The translations under genes and the position numbers were made by a program. From assembly GCA_031292735.1 (NCBI GenBank), contig JARLGP010000097.1, forward strand, positions 1 through 7,522: a stretch of 7,522 nt of DNA, given 5' to 3'. The notes beneath the pieces were generated by a model that saw only the letters and a list, made by a program, of their open reading frames with translations, was not told the origin of the DNA and did no database searches. Positions within the stretch are counted from its first letter, which is position 1, and every line of letters begins with the position of its first letter. The stretch is from Holophaga sp. GTDB lineage: Bacteria; Acidobacteriota; Holophagae; Holophagales; Holophagaceae. This document shows positions 1-6,073 of the stretch, piece after piece.

Positions 1-341
1 CCCCCCAGGGGGATCAGTTCCTCCACGACCCCCGCTTCCAGGACGTTGTCCGCCGGCAGGCCGGGGGTGAGCACCTGGATGGCATCGGAGGGCACGAACA
101 GCGTGGCGCTCCCCCGGGCCAGGCCCGGGCGCGCCCCGAGCCGCAGGGAGCCCCAGTCCGCGCGGAGGGTCCAGCCTGCTTCCCGGGACGGCTCCAGCTC
201 TCCGGTGAGCAGGTTGCCCCAGCCCAGGGCATTCCACACCTCGCCGCCGGCGGACGCGGCGACGATCCCGTGCTCGGCGGCCTGAGCCCAGGCGGCCCCG
301 GCAAGCGCCAGCAGGATGGCAAGGCAGCGATGCAGACGCAT
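1..341 (-). CDS. Exported protein with TOBE-like segment (5' part; runs off the left edge)
   Basis: The ATG at 341 follows a GGGGGGA Shine-Dalgarno-like stretch (354-348) with 6 nt spacing, and the frame stays open to the window edge, giving 113 codons of an incomplete gene. Residues 1-19 look like a Sec signal peptide: basic n-region MRLHR, hydrophobic CLAILLALAGAA, and an AWA cleavage motif before Q20. After it, residues about 39-113 resemble the TOBE/Mop-like domain at the C-terminus of molybdate, iron or tungstate ABC ATPases: a GWGNLLTGEL stretch, a WGSLRL strand, then LFVPSDAIQVL (like the 'RPEDI' strand) and NVLEAGVVEEL. A TOBE domain right behind a signal peptide, with no ATPase in front, is odd. 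The gene could be an exported ligand-binding protein, a remnant of an ABC ATPase that gained a start, or an unrelated fold that only resembles TOBE. It is transcribed divergently from trmO. The export signal is fairly convincing; the domain call is tentative. Confidence 0.55.
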   Translation of the reverse strand, partial: MRLHRCLAILLALAGAAWAQAAEHGIVAASAGGEVWNALGWGNLLTGELEPSREAGWTLRADWGSLRLGARPGLARGSATLFVPSDAIQVLTPGLPADNVLEAGVVEELIPLG

Positions 342-347
342 GTTCAG

Positions 348-354
348 TCCCCCC
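348..354 (-). promoter_or_regulatory. Ribosome binding site of the exported-protein gene
   Basis: A GGGGGGA stretch on the minus strand lies 6 nt before the ATG at 341 and supports that start. The reading frame continues upstream without a stop, but no in-frame ATG with a better site was found there, and the signal peptide begins at this ATG. Confidence 0.5.
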
Positions 355-411
355 GGAAGCAGGATGGCGCTGGCGCAGGTGGAAGGGGGCCGGGTCACCC
401 ATCGATGTGTT

Positions 412-434
412 TTCCAGAATACATTGATCTGGAA
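412..434. repeat. Interrupted inverted repeat in the divergent promoter region (candidate operator)
   Basis: The arms TTCCAGA (412-418) and TCTGGAA (428-434) are perfect reverse complements, separated by the 9-nt AT-rich spacer ATACATTGA. The repeat sits in the 112-bp region between the divergent exported-protein gene (start 341) and trmO (start 454). It lies 6 bp upstream of a possible trmO -10 element. The 16-bp centre-to-centre half-site spacing suits a dimeric regulator binding on one or two turns of the helix. It does not match the E. coli ModE or Fur consensus as I know them. It could also arise by chance, since 7-bp arms are short. Confidence 0.4.
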
Positions 435-440
435 CCCGCC

Positions 441-446
441 TATAGT
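441..446 (+). promoter_or_regulatory. Possible -10 element for trmO
   Basis: TATAGT resembles the sigma-70 -10 hexamer TATAAT and is one of very few AT-rich hexamers in this GC-rich window. No convincing -35 hexamer lies 16-18 bp upstream; the inverted repeat occupies that place. Transcription would then start at about the trmO ATG, implying a leaderless or nearly leaderless mRNA. This fits the weak Shine-Dalgarno (only GTGGA at 445-449). Confidence 0.25.
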
Positions 447-453
447 GGACGCC

Positions 454-957
454 ATGAACCGCCCCGCCCTTCCCCCCTTCGGCGCGCCCATCGAGCTCCG
501 GTCCCTGGGCGTCATCCGCACCCCGCACCAGGAACCGGAGCACACCCCCATCCAGCCGTGCTTCGCCCGGGGCATCCGGGGCGAGATCCAGCTGGACCTC
601 GCCCTGGCCGAGGGGTTGCGGGGCATCGAGGAGTTCTCCCACCTGCACCTGATCTACTTCCTGCACCGGGTGAAGCCCGGCCCCCTGGTGGTGACGCCTT
701 TCATGGTGGACGAGCCGAAGGGCGTGTTCGCCTGCCGCTATCCGGGACGGCCCAACGCCCTGGGTCTGAGCGTGGTGAAGCTGGTGGAGGTGAAGGGCTG
801 TTCCCTGATCGTGGAGGACGTGGACATGCTGGACGGCTCGCCCCTCCTGGACATCAAGCCCTTCTTCCCGAAGTCGGACGTGCCGGAGCGGACCTGGGGC
901 GGATGGACGGAACGGGTGGACCCCGATGAGGCGGAACGCCGGGGCCGCCGGAGCTGA
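454..957 (+). CDS. trmO: TrmO/TsaA-family tRNA (t6A37)-N6-methyltransferase, short form
   Basis: This 167-residue protein belongs to the TsaA (UPF0066, YaeB/VirR) family. In E. coli, TrmO uses S-adenosylmethionine to methylate N6 of threonylcarbamoyladenosine at position 37 of tRNA-Thr in the cytoplasm. Visible family hallmarks are the N-terminal LGVIRTPH (18-25), EEFSHLHLIYFLHR (59-72), GVFACRYPGRPNALGLS (90-106) and the very characteristic DVDMLDGSPLLDIKPFFP (122-139). It is shorter than E. coli TrmO because it ends soon after the TsaA domain, like many bacterial and archaeal single-domain members. The usual RPNPIG motif reads RPNALG (99-104). The ATG at 454 is preferred because family similarity starts only at residue 15 and an upstream start would read through the divergent promoter region. 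The Shine-Dalgarno is weak. It is the only plus-strand gene and converges on the receptor gene. Confidence 0.88.
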   Translation: MNRPALPPFGAPIELRSLGVIRTPHQEPEHTPIQPCFARGIRGEIQLDLALAEGLRGIEEFSHLHLIYFLHRVKPGPLVVTPFMVDEPKGVFACRYPGRPNALGLSVVKLVEVKGCSLIVEDVDMLDGSPLLDIKPFFPKSDVPERTWGGWTERVDPDEAERRGRRS

Positions 958-979
958 AGCCCTTCGGGACGCGGCAGGC

Positions 980-3175
980 TCAGTATTTCAGGCCCACGTG
1001 AAAGGCCACGGCCCGGCGCGGCCCCGGCAGATAGGACGAGGCCAGGGTGTCGTCGAACGACCCGATCAGCCCGATGTAGCGCCGGTCGCCCAGGTTGATG
1101 ACGTTCATGCCCACATCGAGGCTCTTCAAGTGCGGGACCGCCTTGATCCGGTAGTCCAGGTTCAGGTCCACCACCGTGTAGGAGGGCACCCGCTGGGTGT
1201 TGGCGGAGTCGCCGTAGCGCACGTCCAGGTACCTGGCGTCCGGGGCGATCTCCAGGCCATGAAGGTTGTAGATCAAGCCCAGCTTGGCCATGATCGGCGG
1301 GGTGTCCGGGGTCTGGTTGCCCTTCACCGGCACGAAGGTGTTCAGCGCGGTCTGCAGGTCGTCGGTGAGGTAGGAGCGGATCCAGGAAACCGAGGCGTAG
1401 CCGGAAAGGGTGTCGGTGATCTGGCCGCCGCCCTCCAGTTCGGCGCCGTAGGTGATGGATTTCCCCTCGCTCTGCTTCACCGTCTTCCGGGCGGCGGGAT
1501 CCCAGACGTTGTACAGCTTGTTGAAATAGGTGGCATAGAACAGCGACGGGTGGAGGAACCCGCGGCTGCCGGTGTAGTGGGCGCCCAGCTCGTAGTTGTC
1601 GGAGGTTTCCAGTTTCACCGCGTCCACCAGGTTCTGCATGACGATCCCGGCGCTGGAGTATGCGGCCCGGGAGCTGATGTAGGTCTGCATGAATTCCGGG
1701 TAGCTCTGCGGGCGGGCGCAGTTGCGCCCCGCGTTGGCATAGAGGTTCCAGGCCGGTGACACCGGCAGGCTGAACCCGGCGTAGGGCAGCCATTCGTCCT
1801 GAACGCTGCTGTGGTAGCTGGCCGAGGGGTCCACGCTGCCGGTGGCGGTGTAGCCGTTCTGTCCCGGGTTGTCCATGCGGAAGTAGCGCACGCCATAATC
1901 GAGCTTGAGCGGTCCCAGGTCGGTGATGGCCCGCACGTACGGGCTGGCGACCTTGCCCAGGCCCACCGGCTTGTAGTTGAACTCCCCGCTGTACGGAACC
2001 AGGGCGCCGTTGCCCGAGATGCTGTAGTAGGTCTCGTTGATCGGGAAGTTCCAGACCTCGTACCAGCAGCCTGCGGTGAGCGAGGTGACGGCGATCCGGG
2101 TCTTGTATTCCAGGATCCCGCCTTTCCGGGTGAAATCGTTGGTGCGGAGCCGGATGCCGGGGGTGGACGTCCCGGGGATGGCGCTGCTGGCGGAGTATGC
2201 GGGGCGGTATTCGGAGAAGTAGTAGGGCTTGAAGGTCAGCGTGCTGGAATCCGGGAGGGTCGCCGTGAAGACGCCGATCAGGCTGAAGTCGCGGTCCCGC
2301 TCCTTGTTGAAATCGTAGTAGTTGATGTCCTTGGCGGCGGTGCCGGTGAGGGTCGGGTTGTAGTCGAAGTTCTCGTTGTCCTTCAGGTCCATGGCCTGGG
2401 CGTAGGTGAGGGCGCGGAAGGCGTGCAGTTTCTCTTCGTTGTAGTCGGCGTACAGCTCGCTTTTGAGCCAGGGCGTCAGGTCCCGGGTGAGCCCCAGGGA
2501 GAGGTTGTGGCGGTAATCCGGGGCTCCTCCGGAGCCCTTCCACTTGTCGGCGCTGGAATCGGAAAAAGAGAGATAGGCCCGGGTGCCCCCGGCGAACGGC
2601 CCGCTGTCCACCCGCGCGAAGGTGCGCAGGAAGTTCTGCGAACCGAAGCCCTGGTTCGCGGTGATGGCGAACTCGTCGGCGGGTTTCAGCTTGCGCATGT
2701 CCAGCACGCCGGCGAGGTCGCCGCCGCCGAAGCCGGAATCGGGCGGCACCGCCCCGCGGATCAGGGTGACCGACTGGAAGTTCTCCATGTCGAACAGGTC
2801 GGCCCGGCTGCCCGGGGTCTCGATGCCCCATACCGGGATGCCCTCCACCATCTGGGACGTGCCGATGCCCGCCTGCCCCCGGATCCGGAAGTTCTGCGGG
2901 GAACGGGAGGCGAAGCCGAAGGCGTCGGCGGTTTCCGAATGGACGCCCGGAAGCAGGTCGAGCTCCTTCCAGATGTTGGATTGGCCGGGAGTGCCCTGGT
3001 TGGCGATGCCCTCCCGGGTCACCTCGCTCTGGTTGACGGTTTCCTGCCTGCCCTTTTCCGCCACCAGCGCCTTCTCCTGCTTGGCCTTGACCGGAATGGG
3101 TTCCAGTTCCACCGGGGTCTGGGCCAGGGCCCCCAGGCCCACCAGGGCCAGGCTGATCGATTTCCATCTACTCAT
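980..3175 (-). CDS. TonB-dependent outer-membrane receptor
   Basis: This 731-residue protein has the architecture of a TonB-dependent receptor, which moves scarce ligands across the outer membrane using energy from TonB-ExbBD. Residues 1-18 form a signal peptide (MSRWK, hydrophobic core, ALA before Q19). A TonB-box-like LEPIPVKA lies at 24-31. The plug domain follows with DLLPGV, NFRIRGQ, MVEGIPVWGIETPG and VTLIRGAVPPDSGFGGGD, roughly residues 60-155. The rest is rich in alternating aromatic beta-strand segments (22-strand barrel expected) and ends YLPGPRRAVAFHVGLKY, a normal C-terminal strand with a terminal aromatic residue. The ATG at 3175 is chosen because AGGAG (3187-3183) sits 7 nt upstream; an in-frame TTG at 3202 lies inside the palindrome and is unlikely. 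It is the last gene of the importer operon, 55 nt after the ATPase, so it probably delivers ligand to the class III binding protein encoded upstream. The ligand cannot be read from the sequence; metal chelate, cobamide or molybdenum/tungsten complex are all possible. Confidence 0.92.
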   Translation of the reverse strand: MSRWKSISLALVGLGALAQTPVELEPIPVKAKQEKALVAEKGRQETVNQSEVTREGIANQGTPGQSNIWKELDLLPGVHSETADAFGFASRSPQNFRIRGQAGIGTSQMVEGIPVWGIETPGSRADLFDMENFQSVTLIRGAVPPDSGFGGGDLAGVLDMRKLKPADEFAITANQGFGSQNFLRTFARVDSGPFAGGTRAYLSFSDSSADKWKGSGGAPDYRHNLSLGLTRDLTPWLKSELYADYNEEKLHAFRALTYAQAMDLKDNENFDYNPTLTGTAAKDINYYDFNKERDRDFSLIGVFTATLPDSSTLTFKPYYFSEYRPAYSASSAIPGTSTPGIRLRTNDFTRKGGILEYKTRIAVTSLTAGCWYEVWNFPINETYYSISGNGALVPYSGEFNYKPVGLGKVASPYVRAITDLGPLKLDYGVRYFRMDNPGQNGYTATGSVDPSASYHSSVQDEWLPYAGFSLPVSPAWNLYANAGRNCARPQSYPEFMQTYISSRAAYSSAGIVMQNLVDAVKLETSDNYELGAHYTGSRGFLHPSLFYATYFNKLYNVWDPAARKTVKQSEGKSITYGAELEGGGQITDTLSGYASVSWIRSYLTDDLQTALNTFVPVKGNQTPDTPPIMAKLGLIYNLHGLEIAPDARYLDVRYGDSANTQRVPSYTVVDLNLDYRIKAVPHLKSLDVGMNVINLGDRRYIGLIGSFDDTLASSYLPGPRRAVAFHVGLKY

Positions 3176-3182
3176 GGCAATG

Positions 3183-3187
3183 CTCCT
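3183..3187 (-). promoter_or_regulatory. Ribosome binding site of the TonB receptor gene
   Basis: AGGAG on the minus strand is placed 7 nt before the ATG at 3175. It is the best Shine-Dalgarno in the window and decides the receptor start in favour of this ATG over the upstream in-frame TTG at 3202. Confidence 0.75.
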
Positions 3188-3194
3188 AGAAAGG

Positions 3195-3213
3195 GGACCC
3201 AATCATTGGGTCC
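3195..3213. repeat. Perfect 19-bp palindrome upstream of the TonB receptor gene (candidate operator or mRNA hairpin)
   Basis: GGACCCAAT (3195-3203) and ATTGGGTCC (3205-3213) are perfect 9-bp reverse complements around a single central base. The element lies inside the only sizeable gap of the operon, between the ATPase stop (3231) and the receptor Shine-Dalgarno (3187), ending 8 nt before the latter. As DNA it looks like an operator for a symmetric dimeric regulator. As RNA it could fold as a 7-bp stem with a 5-nt loop, able to separate expression of the receptor from the ABC genes. No clear T-run follows on the minus strand (only CCCCTTTCT), so a standard intrinsic terminator is unlikely. 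No second copy was noticed in the window. Confidence 0.7.
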
Positions 3214-3230
3214 GATGCGATACAGGCGGG

Positions 3231-4010
3231 TCACAGCAGCGGCACGCAGGCCGAGAGGGTCCGTTCCGGATCCCGGCCGGCGAGGATCCGGATCCGGGCC
3301 CCGTAGAGGGAGCCGAGGCTCTGCTCGGTGATCACCTCGGCGGGAGCGCCCAGCGCCTGGATGCGTCCCCCCTTCAGGAGCGCCACCCGGGTCGCGGCCA
3401 GCAGGGCGTGGTTGGGATCATGGGTGCTCATGACGATGGCGTGGCCGTCGGCGCGCAGTTCGGACAGGACCCGGAGGATGCGGATCTGGTTGCCGTAGTC
3501 CAGGCTGGCGGTGGGCTCGTCCAGGACCAGGATCCGGGCCTCCTGGCAGAGGGCCCGGGCGATGAGGACCATCTGGCGCTCGCCGCCGCTCAGGGCGTCG
3601 AACATCCGGGTCTTGAGGTCGAGGATCCCGAGTCGTTCCAGGGCCTGGACGGCCAGCGCCGCATCGGCCGGGCCGGGCAGTTCCAGGGTCCCCAGGTGCG
3701 GGGTGCGGCCCATCAGCACCAGGTCGGCCACGCGGAACGGGAACGGGACGGAGCTGCGCTGGGGCACGTAGGCCATGGCCCTGGCCAGGGCCCGGCGCGC
3801 CAGGGTCCGGATATCCGCGCCCGCCAGGGCCACCCGGCCCGCGTCCGGCCGCAGCAGTCCCAGCATGCAGCGCAGCAGGGTAGTCTTGCCGGCGCCGTTG
3901 GGCCCGAGCAGGCAGAGCAGCTGGTGCGGCGCCGCCTCCAGGCAGACGTCCTCCAGCTTCATGGCCCCGCCGGGGAAGCCGAACGCCAGGTGGGAAACCT
4001 CCAGGATCAT
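3231..4010 (-). CDS. ABC importer ATPase, FecE/BtuD/MolC type
   Basis: This 259-residue cytoplasmic ATPase powers a type II importer. All catalytic motifs are intact: Walker A GPNGAGKT (36-43), Q-loop Q84, signature LSGGERQ (140-146), Walker B ILVLDE (160-165), D-loop SLD (169-171) and switch histidine H197 in STHDPNHA. The MGRTPHLG segment (100-107) and LDYGNQ (170-175) are typical of ATPases for siderophore, B12 and MolC-type molybdate importers. The length is normal. The ATG at 4010 overlaps the permease stop by 4 nt (ATGA), implying translational coupling. A much longer open frame continues upstream through the permease gene, but nothing ABC-like precedes this ATG. It is the partner of the permease at 4007-5035; substrate unknown. 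Confidence 0.93.
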   Translation of the reverse strand: MILEVSHLAFGFPGGAMKLEDVCLEAAPHQLLCLLGPNGAGKTTLLRCMLGLLRPDAGRVALAGADIRTLARRALARAMAYVPQRSSVPFPFRVADLVLMGRTPHLGTLELPGPADAALAVQALERLGILDLKTRMFDALSGGERQMVLIARALCQEARILVLDEPTASLDYGNQIRILRVLSELRADGHAIVMSTHDPNHALLAATRVALLKGGRIQALGAPAEVITEQSLGSLYGARIRILAGRDPERTLSACVPLL

Positions 4011-5035
4011 GCCCCGCCCCGCTTCATCCGGGCCAGCAGGAAGATGAAGAACGGCGCCCCGATGATGGCCGTGAGCACCCCCAGGGGGATCTCCCCGTGC
4101 CCCGAACCGCGGGCCAGGCCGTCCACCAGGAGCAGGTAGCCGCCGCCCATGAGGAACGAGACCGGCAGCACATCGGGGAACGCGGGCCCCACCAGCATGC
4201 GCGCCAGATGGGGGATCAGCAGCCCGACCCAGCCCACCATGCCGCTGATGCCGACCGCCGCGGCCGTCATCAGGGTGGTGGCCAGGATCACCCCGGCCAT
4301 GACCCGCCGCCCATCCACCCCGAGCGTCATGGCCTCCTCCTCGCCCAGGGCCATCACGTTCAGCTGCCAGCGCAGGCCGTGCAGCAGCAGGTAGGAGAGG
4401 GCGACCGGGGCGCAGACCAGGAGGACATCCCGCCCGCTGGCTTTGGCCAGGCTGCCCAGCAGCCAGAAGGTGATGGCCGGCAACTTGTCCACCGGATCGG
4501 CCACCACCTTGGCCAGGGCGATCAGCGCCGAAAAGAGCGCGGACACCACGATGCCGGCCAGCACCAGGATGGTCAGCGAGCCGGTCCCGAAGCCCCGGCC
4601 GATGGCCAGGGTGGCCAGGACCGCCAGGAGGCCGCACAGGAAGGCCGCAGCCTGGATCATGGGCATGGGAAGGGACAGCAGCAGGCCCAGGGCCGCGCCG
4701 AAGCCCGCTCCCGCGGAAACCCCCAGGATCGAGGGCGACACCAGGGGGTTCTTGAACAGGCCCTGCAGCGCGGCCCCCGAGGAGGCCAGGGCGCCGCCCA
4801 CCAGGAGGGCCGCGGCGATCCTGGGCAGGCGCACCTGGAGCAGCACCGTGGCCATGGTGTCCGGCCAGTCCCGGGTCCACGGCAGGATCCGGGAGGCGAG
4901 GATCCCGACCACCTGGGCGGGCGGGATGGGGTACCGCCCGAGCAGCAGGGAGCCCAGGGCCAGGGCCGCCACCCCTCCCAGCAGCAGCGGCACCGCCGCC
5001 CGCACCGGCAGGCCGGGCCGGCGCGGATCAGACAC
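4007..5035 (-). CDS. ABC importer permease, FecCD/BtuC/MolB family
   Basis: This 342-residue inner-membrane protein has the normal FecCD length and about ten hydrophobic segments. Family motifs include RLPRIAAALLVGGALASSGAALQG, then NPLVSPSILGVSAGAGFG in the N-terminal half. TFWLLGSLA, EEEAMTLGVDGRR (coupling-helix region), GISGMVGWVGLLIPHLARM and EIPLGVLTAIIGAPFFIFLL follow in the C-terminal half. FecCD permeases form a homodimeric or heterodimeric pore; only one permease gene is present here, so a homodimer is expected, as in BtuC or MolB. The GTG at 5035 is chosen because it gives a normal cytosolic N-terminus before the first helix. It overlaps the radical SAM stop by 8 nt. The Shine-Dalgarno there is poor, which suggests coupling to the upstream gene. 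Upstream in-frame starts would only add sequence from the radical SAM gene. Confidence 0.93.
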   Translation of the reverse strand: MSDPRRPGLPVRAAVPLLLGGVAALALGSLLLGRYPIPPAQVVGILASRILPWTRDWPDTMATVLLQVRLPRIAAALLVGGALASSGAALQGLFKNPLVSPSILGVSAGAGFGAALGLLLSLPMPMIQAAAFLCGLLAVLATLAIGRGFGTGSLTILVLAGIVVSALFSALIALAKVVADPVDKLPAITFWLLGSLAKASGRDVLLVCAPVALSYLLLHGLRWQLNVMALGEEEAMTLGVDGRRVMAGVILATTLMTAAAVGISGMVGWVGLLIPHLARMLVGPAFPDVLPVSFLMGGGYLLLVDGLARGSGHGEIPLGVLTAIIGAPFFIFLLARMKRGGA

Positions 5036-6050
5036 AGGAATCGGGAGGGGTGAGACGGATGGCGAGCCCCATTTCCCGGACGTAGCGTTCCTGGATCGCC
5101 ATGCGGCTGCTGAGCACCAGGCCGTGTTCCAGCGGCGTGCTGGTGGCGCCCGGTTGGGTTTTCCCCCGGGCCCGGGTGACCGCCGCCCCCAGCAGCTGGT
5201 TGCCGCCCCCGGCCGAAAACCACAGGGGGATGTCATCGTGGCTGTTGCCCGCCGCCAGGCCCAGTTCCAGCGTGGGGAGCACCAGCCGCGCCACCGCCAC
5301 GGTGCGCGCCAGTTCCCAGGGCGAGCAGCGCGGCCGCTCCGCGTAGCGGGTGCCGGGAAGCGGCATCAGGCGGGAAAAGCGCAGCTGGTGGCGATGCCGG
5401 AGCGTCTTGAAGTAGAACAGGAAGTCGATCCGGTCGGCCAGGCTTTCGCCCAGCCCCAGGAGCATCATCCCCCGGGTCCGGAGGCCTTCCGCCTCGGCCA
5501 TTTCCAGCAGCCGCTTGCGGCCGGCCAGGGTGTCCCCCGGCTTGGCGTCGCGGAAGACGGCCTCGCTGGTGGTTTCCAGGGAGCTGGTGATGCTGGCCAC
5601 GCCCAGTTCTTTCAGGCTCCGGACGGTGGAGCGGGACAGGGAGGGGCCCAGGTTCACCTCGACGGCGAGATCGGACACGGCCCGGACGGCCTGGACCATG
5701 GCCAGGATTTCCGCGTCGTAGCCTTCGGCGCGGGTGCCCCCGCTCAGGTGCAGGTGCCTGAGGCCCAGCCCCTCCAGCGCCTTGACCGCCGTCACCAGCA
5801 TGGGCCCGGTCCATGGCGCCTCGCTGGGATAGGCGCAATAGGAGCACATGGGCGAAAGCCTGCAGGGGAGGATCCCCTCGATCGCCCCGGTCCACCACAG
5901 GGTCCGGCCCAGGTGCCGGTCCCGCACCTGCGTGGCGGCCTGGAACAGCTGGAGCGCCCGTTCCGGCGCCCGGGACTCCTCCAGGATGGCCAGCGCCAGG
6001 CCCGGCGAGGGCGGCGCGTCCATGGCTTCCTTCAGCATCTGCTCGAACAT
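5028..6050 (-). CDS. Radical SAM enzyme of the BioB/HydE/HmdB group with a CX5CX2C cluster motif
   Basis: This 340-residue protein is a radical SAM enzyme, which cleaves S-adenosylmethionine at a [4Fe-4S] cluster. The cluster cysteines appear to be C63, C69 and C72 in CRLSPMCSYC: spacing CX5CX2C instead of the canonical CX3CX2C. HmdB of [Fe]-hydrogenase cofactor synthesis is the known family with this spacing. Other hallmarks are LSGGTRAEGYD (102-112, the SAM-amine-binding GGE region), EVNLG (131-135), SLETTSE (157-163), PGDT (171-174), GMMLLGLGES (194-203) and MPLPGTRY (229-236). These match the BioB/HydE/PylB pattern. A C-terminal segment (about 266-292, GNSHDDIPLWFS) fits a BATS-like domain. 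The ATG at 6050 is preferred because AAGGAG lies 9 nt upstream; an ATG at 6077 overlapping the previous stop (ATGA) would add nine residues. It lies inside the importer operon, between binding protein and permease. Its substrate is unknown; modifying the imported ligand or making a metal-binding ligand are guesses. Confidence 0.88.
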   Translation of the reverse strand: MFEQMLKEAMDAPPSPGLALAILEESRAPERALQLFQAATQVRDRHLGRTLWWTGAIEGILPCRLSPMCSYCAYPSEAPWTGPMLVTAVKALEGLGLRHLHLSGGTRAEGYDAEILAMVQAVRAVSDLAVEVNLGPSLSRSTVRSLKELGVASITSSLETTSEAVFRDAKPGDTLAGRKRLLEMAEAEGLRTRGMMLLGLGESLADRIDFLFYFKTLRHRHQLRFSRLMPLPGTRYAERPRCSPWELARTVAVARLVLPTLELGLAAGNSHDDIPLWFSAGGGNQLLGAAVTRARGKTQPGATSTPLEHGLVLSSRMAIQERYVREMGLAIRLTPPDSCV

Positions 6051-6059
6051 GGGGGTCGG

Positions 6060-6065
6060 CTCCTT
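6060..6065 (-). promoter_or_regulatory. Ribosome binding site of the radical SAM gene
   Basis: AAGGAG on the minus strand, 9 nt before the ATG at 6050. It favours this start over the ATG at 6077, which overlaps the binding-protein stop codon but has no visible Shine-Dalgarno. Confidence 0.6.
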
Positions 6066-6073
6066 AAGGGCTT

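Noticed and set aside
951..981. Possible bidirectional terminator between trmO and the TonB receptor gene
   Set aside because: Only very short pairings (for example CCC-TTC-GGG, or GAGC with GCTC) and no T-runs on either strand were found. Termination there cannot be supported.
738..3167. Open frame of 809 codons on the minus strand, overlapping the TonB receptor gene in another frame
   Set aside because: Its translation is Gly/Pro/Arg-rich, low-complexity and has no family motifs, as expected for an out-of-frame reading of a high-GC gene. The receptor frame has clear signal, plug and barrel features.
3176..3230. Cobalamin riboswitch upstream of the receptor gene
   Set aside because: The gap is only 55 nt, too short for the roughly 200-nt aptamer, and no B12-box-like conserved sequence is visible.
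1811..3331. Plus-strand open frame of 506 codons opposite the receptor gene
   Set aside because: Antisense shadow of a GC-rich gene with no recognisable motifs and no ribosome binding site. It also crosses the receptor start region and the palindrome.
2583..4139. Plus-strand open frame of 518 codons spanning the receptor 5' end and the ATPase gene
   Set aside because: It crosses three well-supported genes on the other strand, and its composition (runs of Pro, Arg, Gln, Gly) is that of an antisense frame.
4011..4880. In-frame upstream extension of the ATPase reading frame
   Set aside because: The added 290 residues are a Gly/Pro/Arg-rich shadow of the permease gene. ABC similarity begins exactly at the ATG at 4010.
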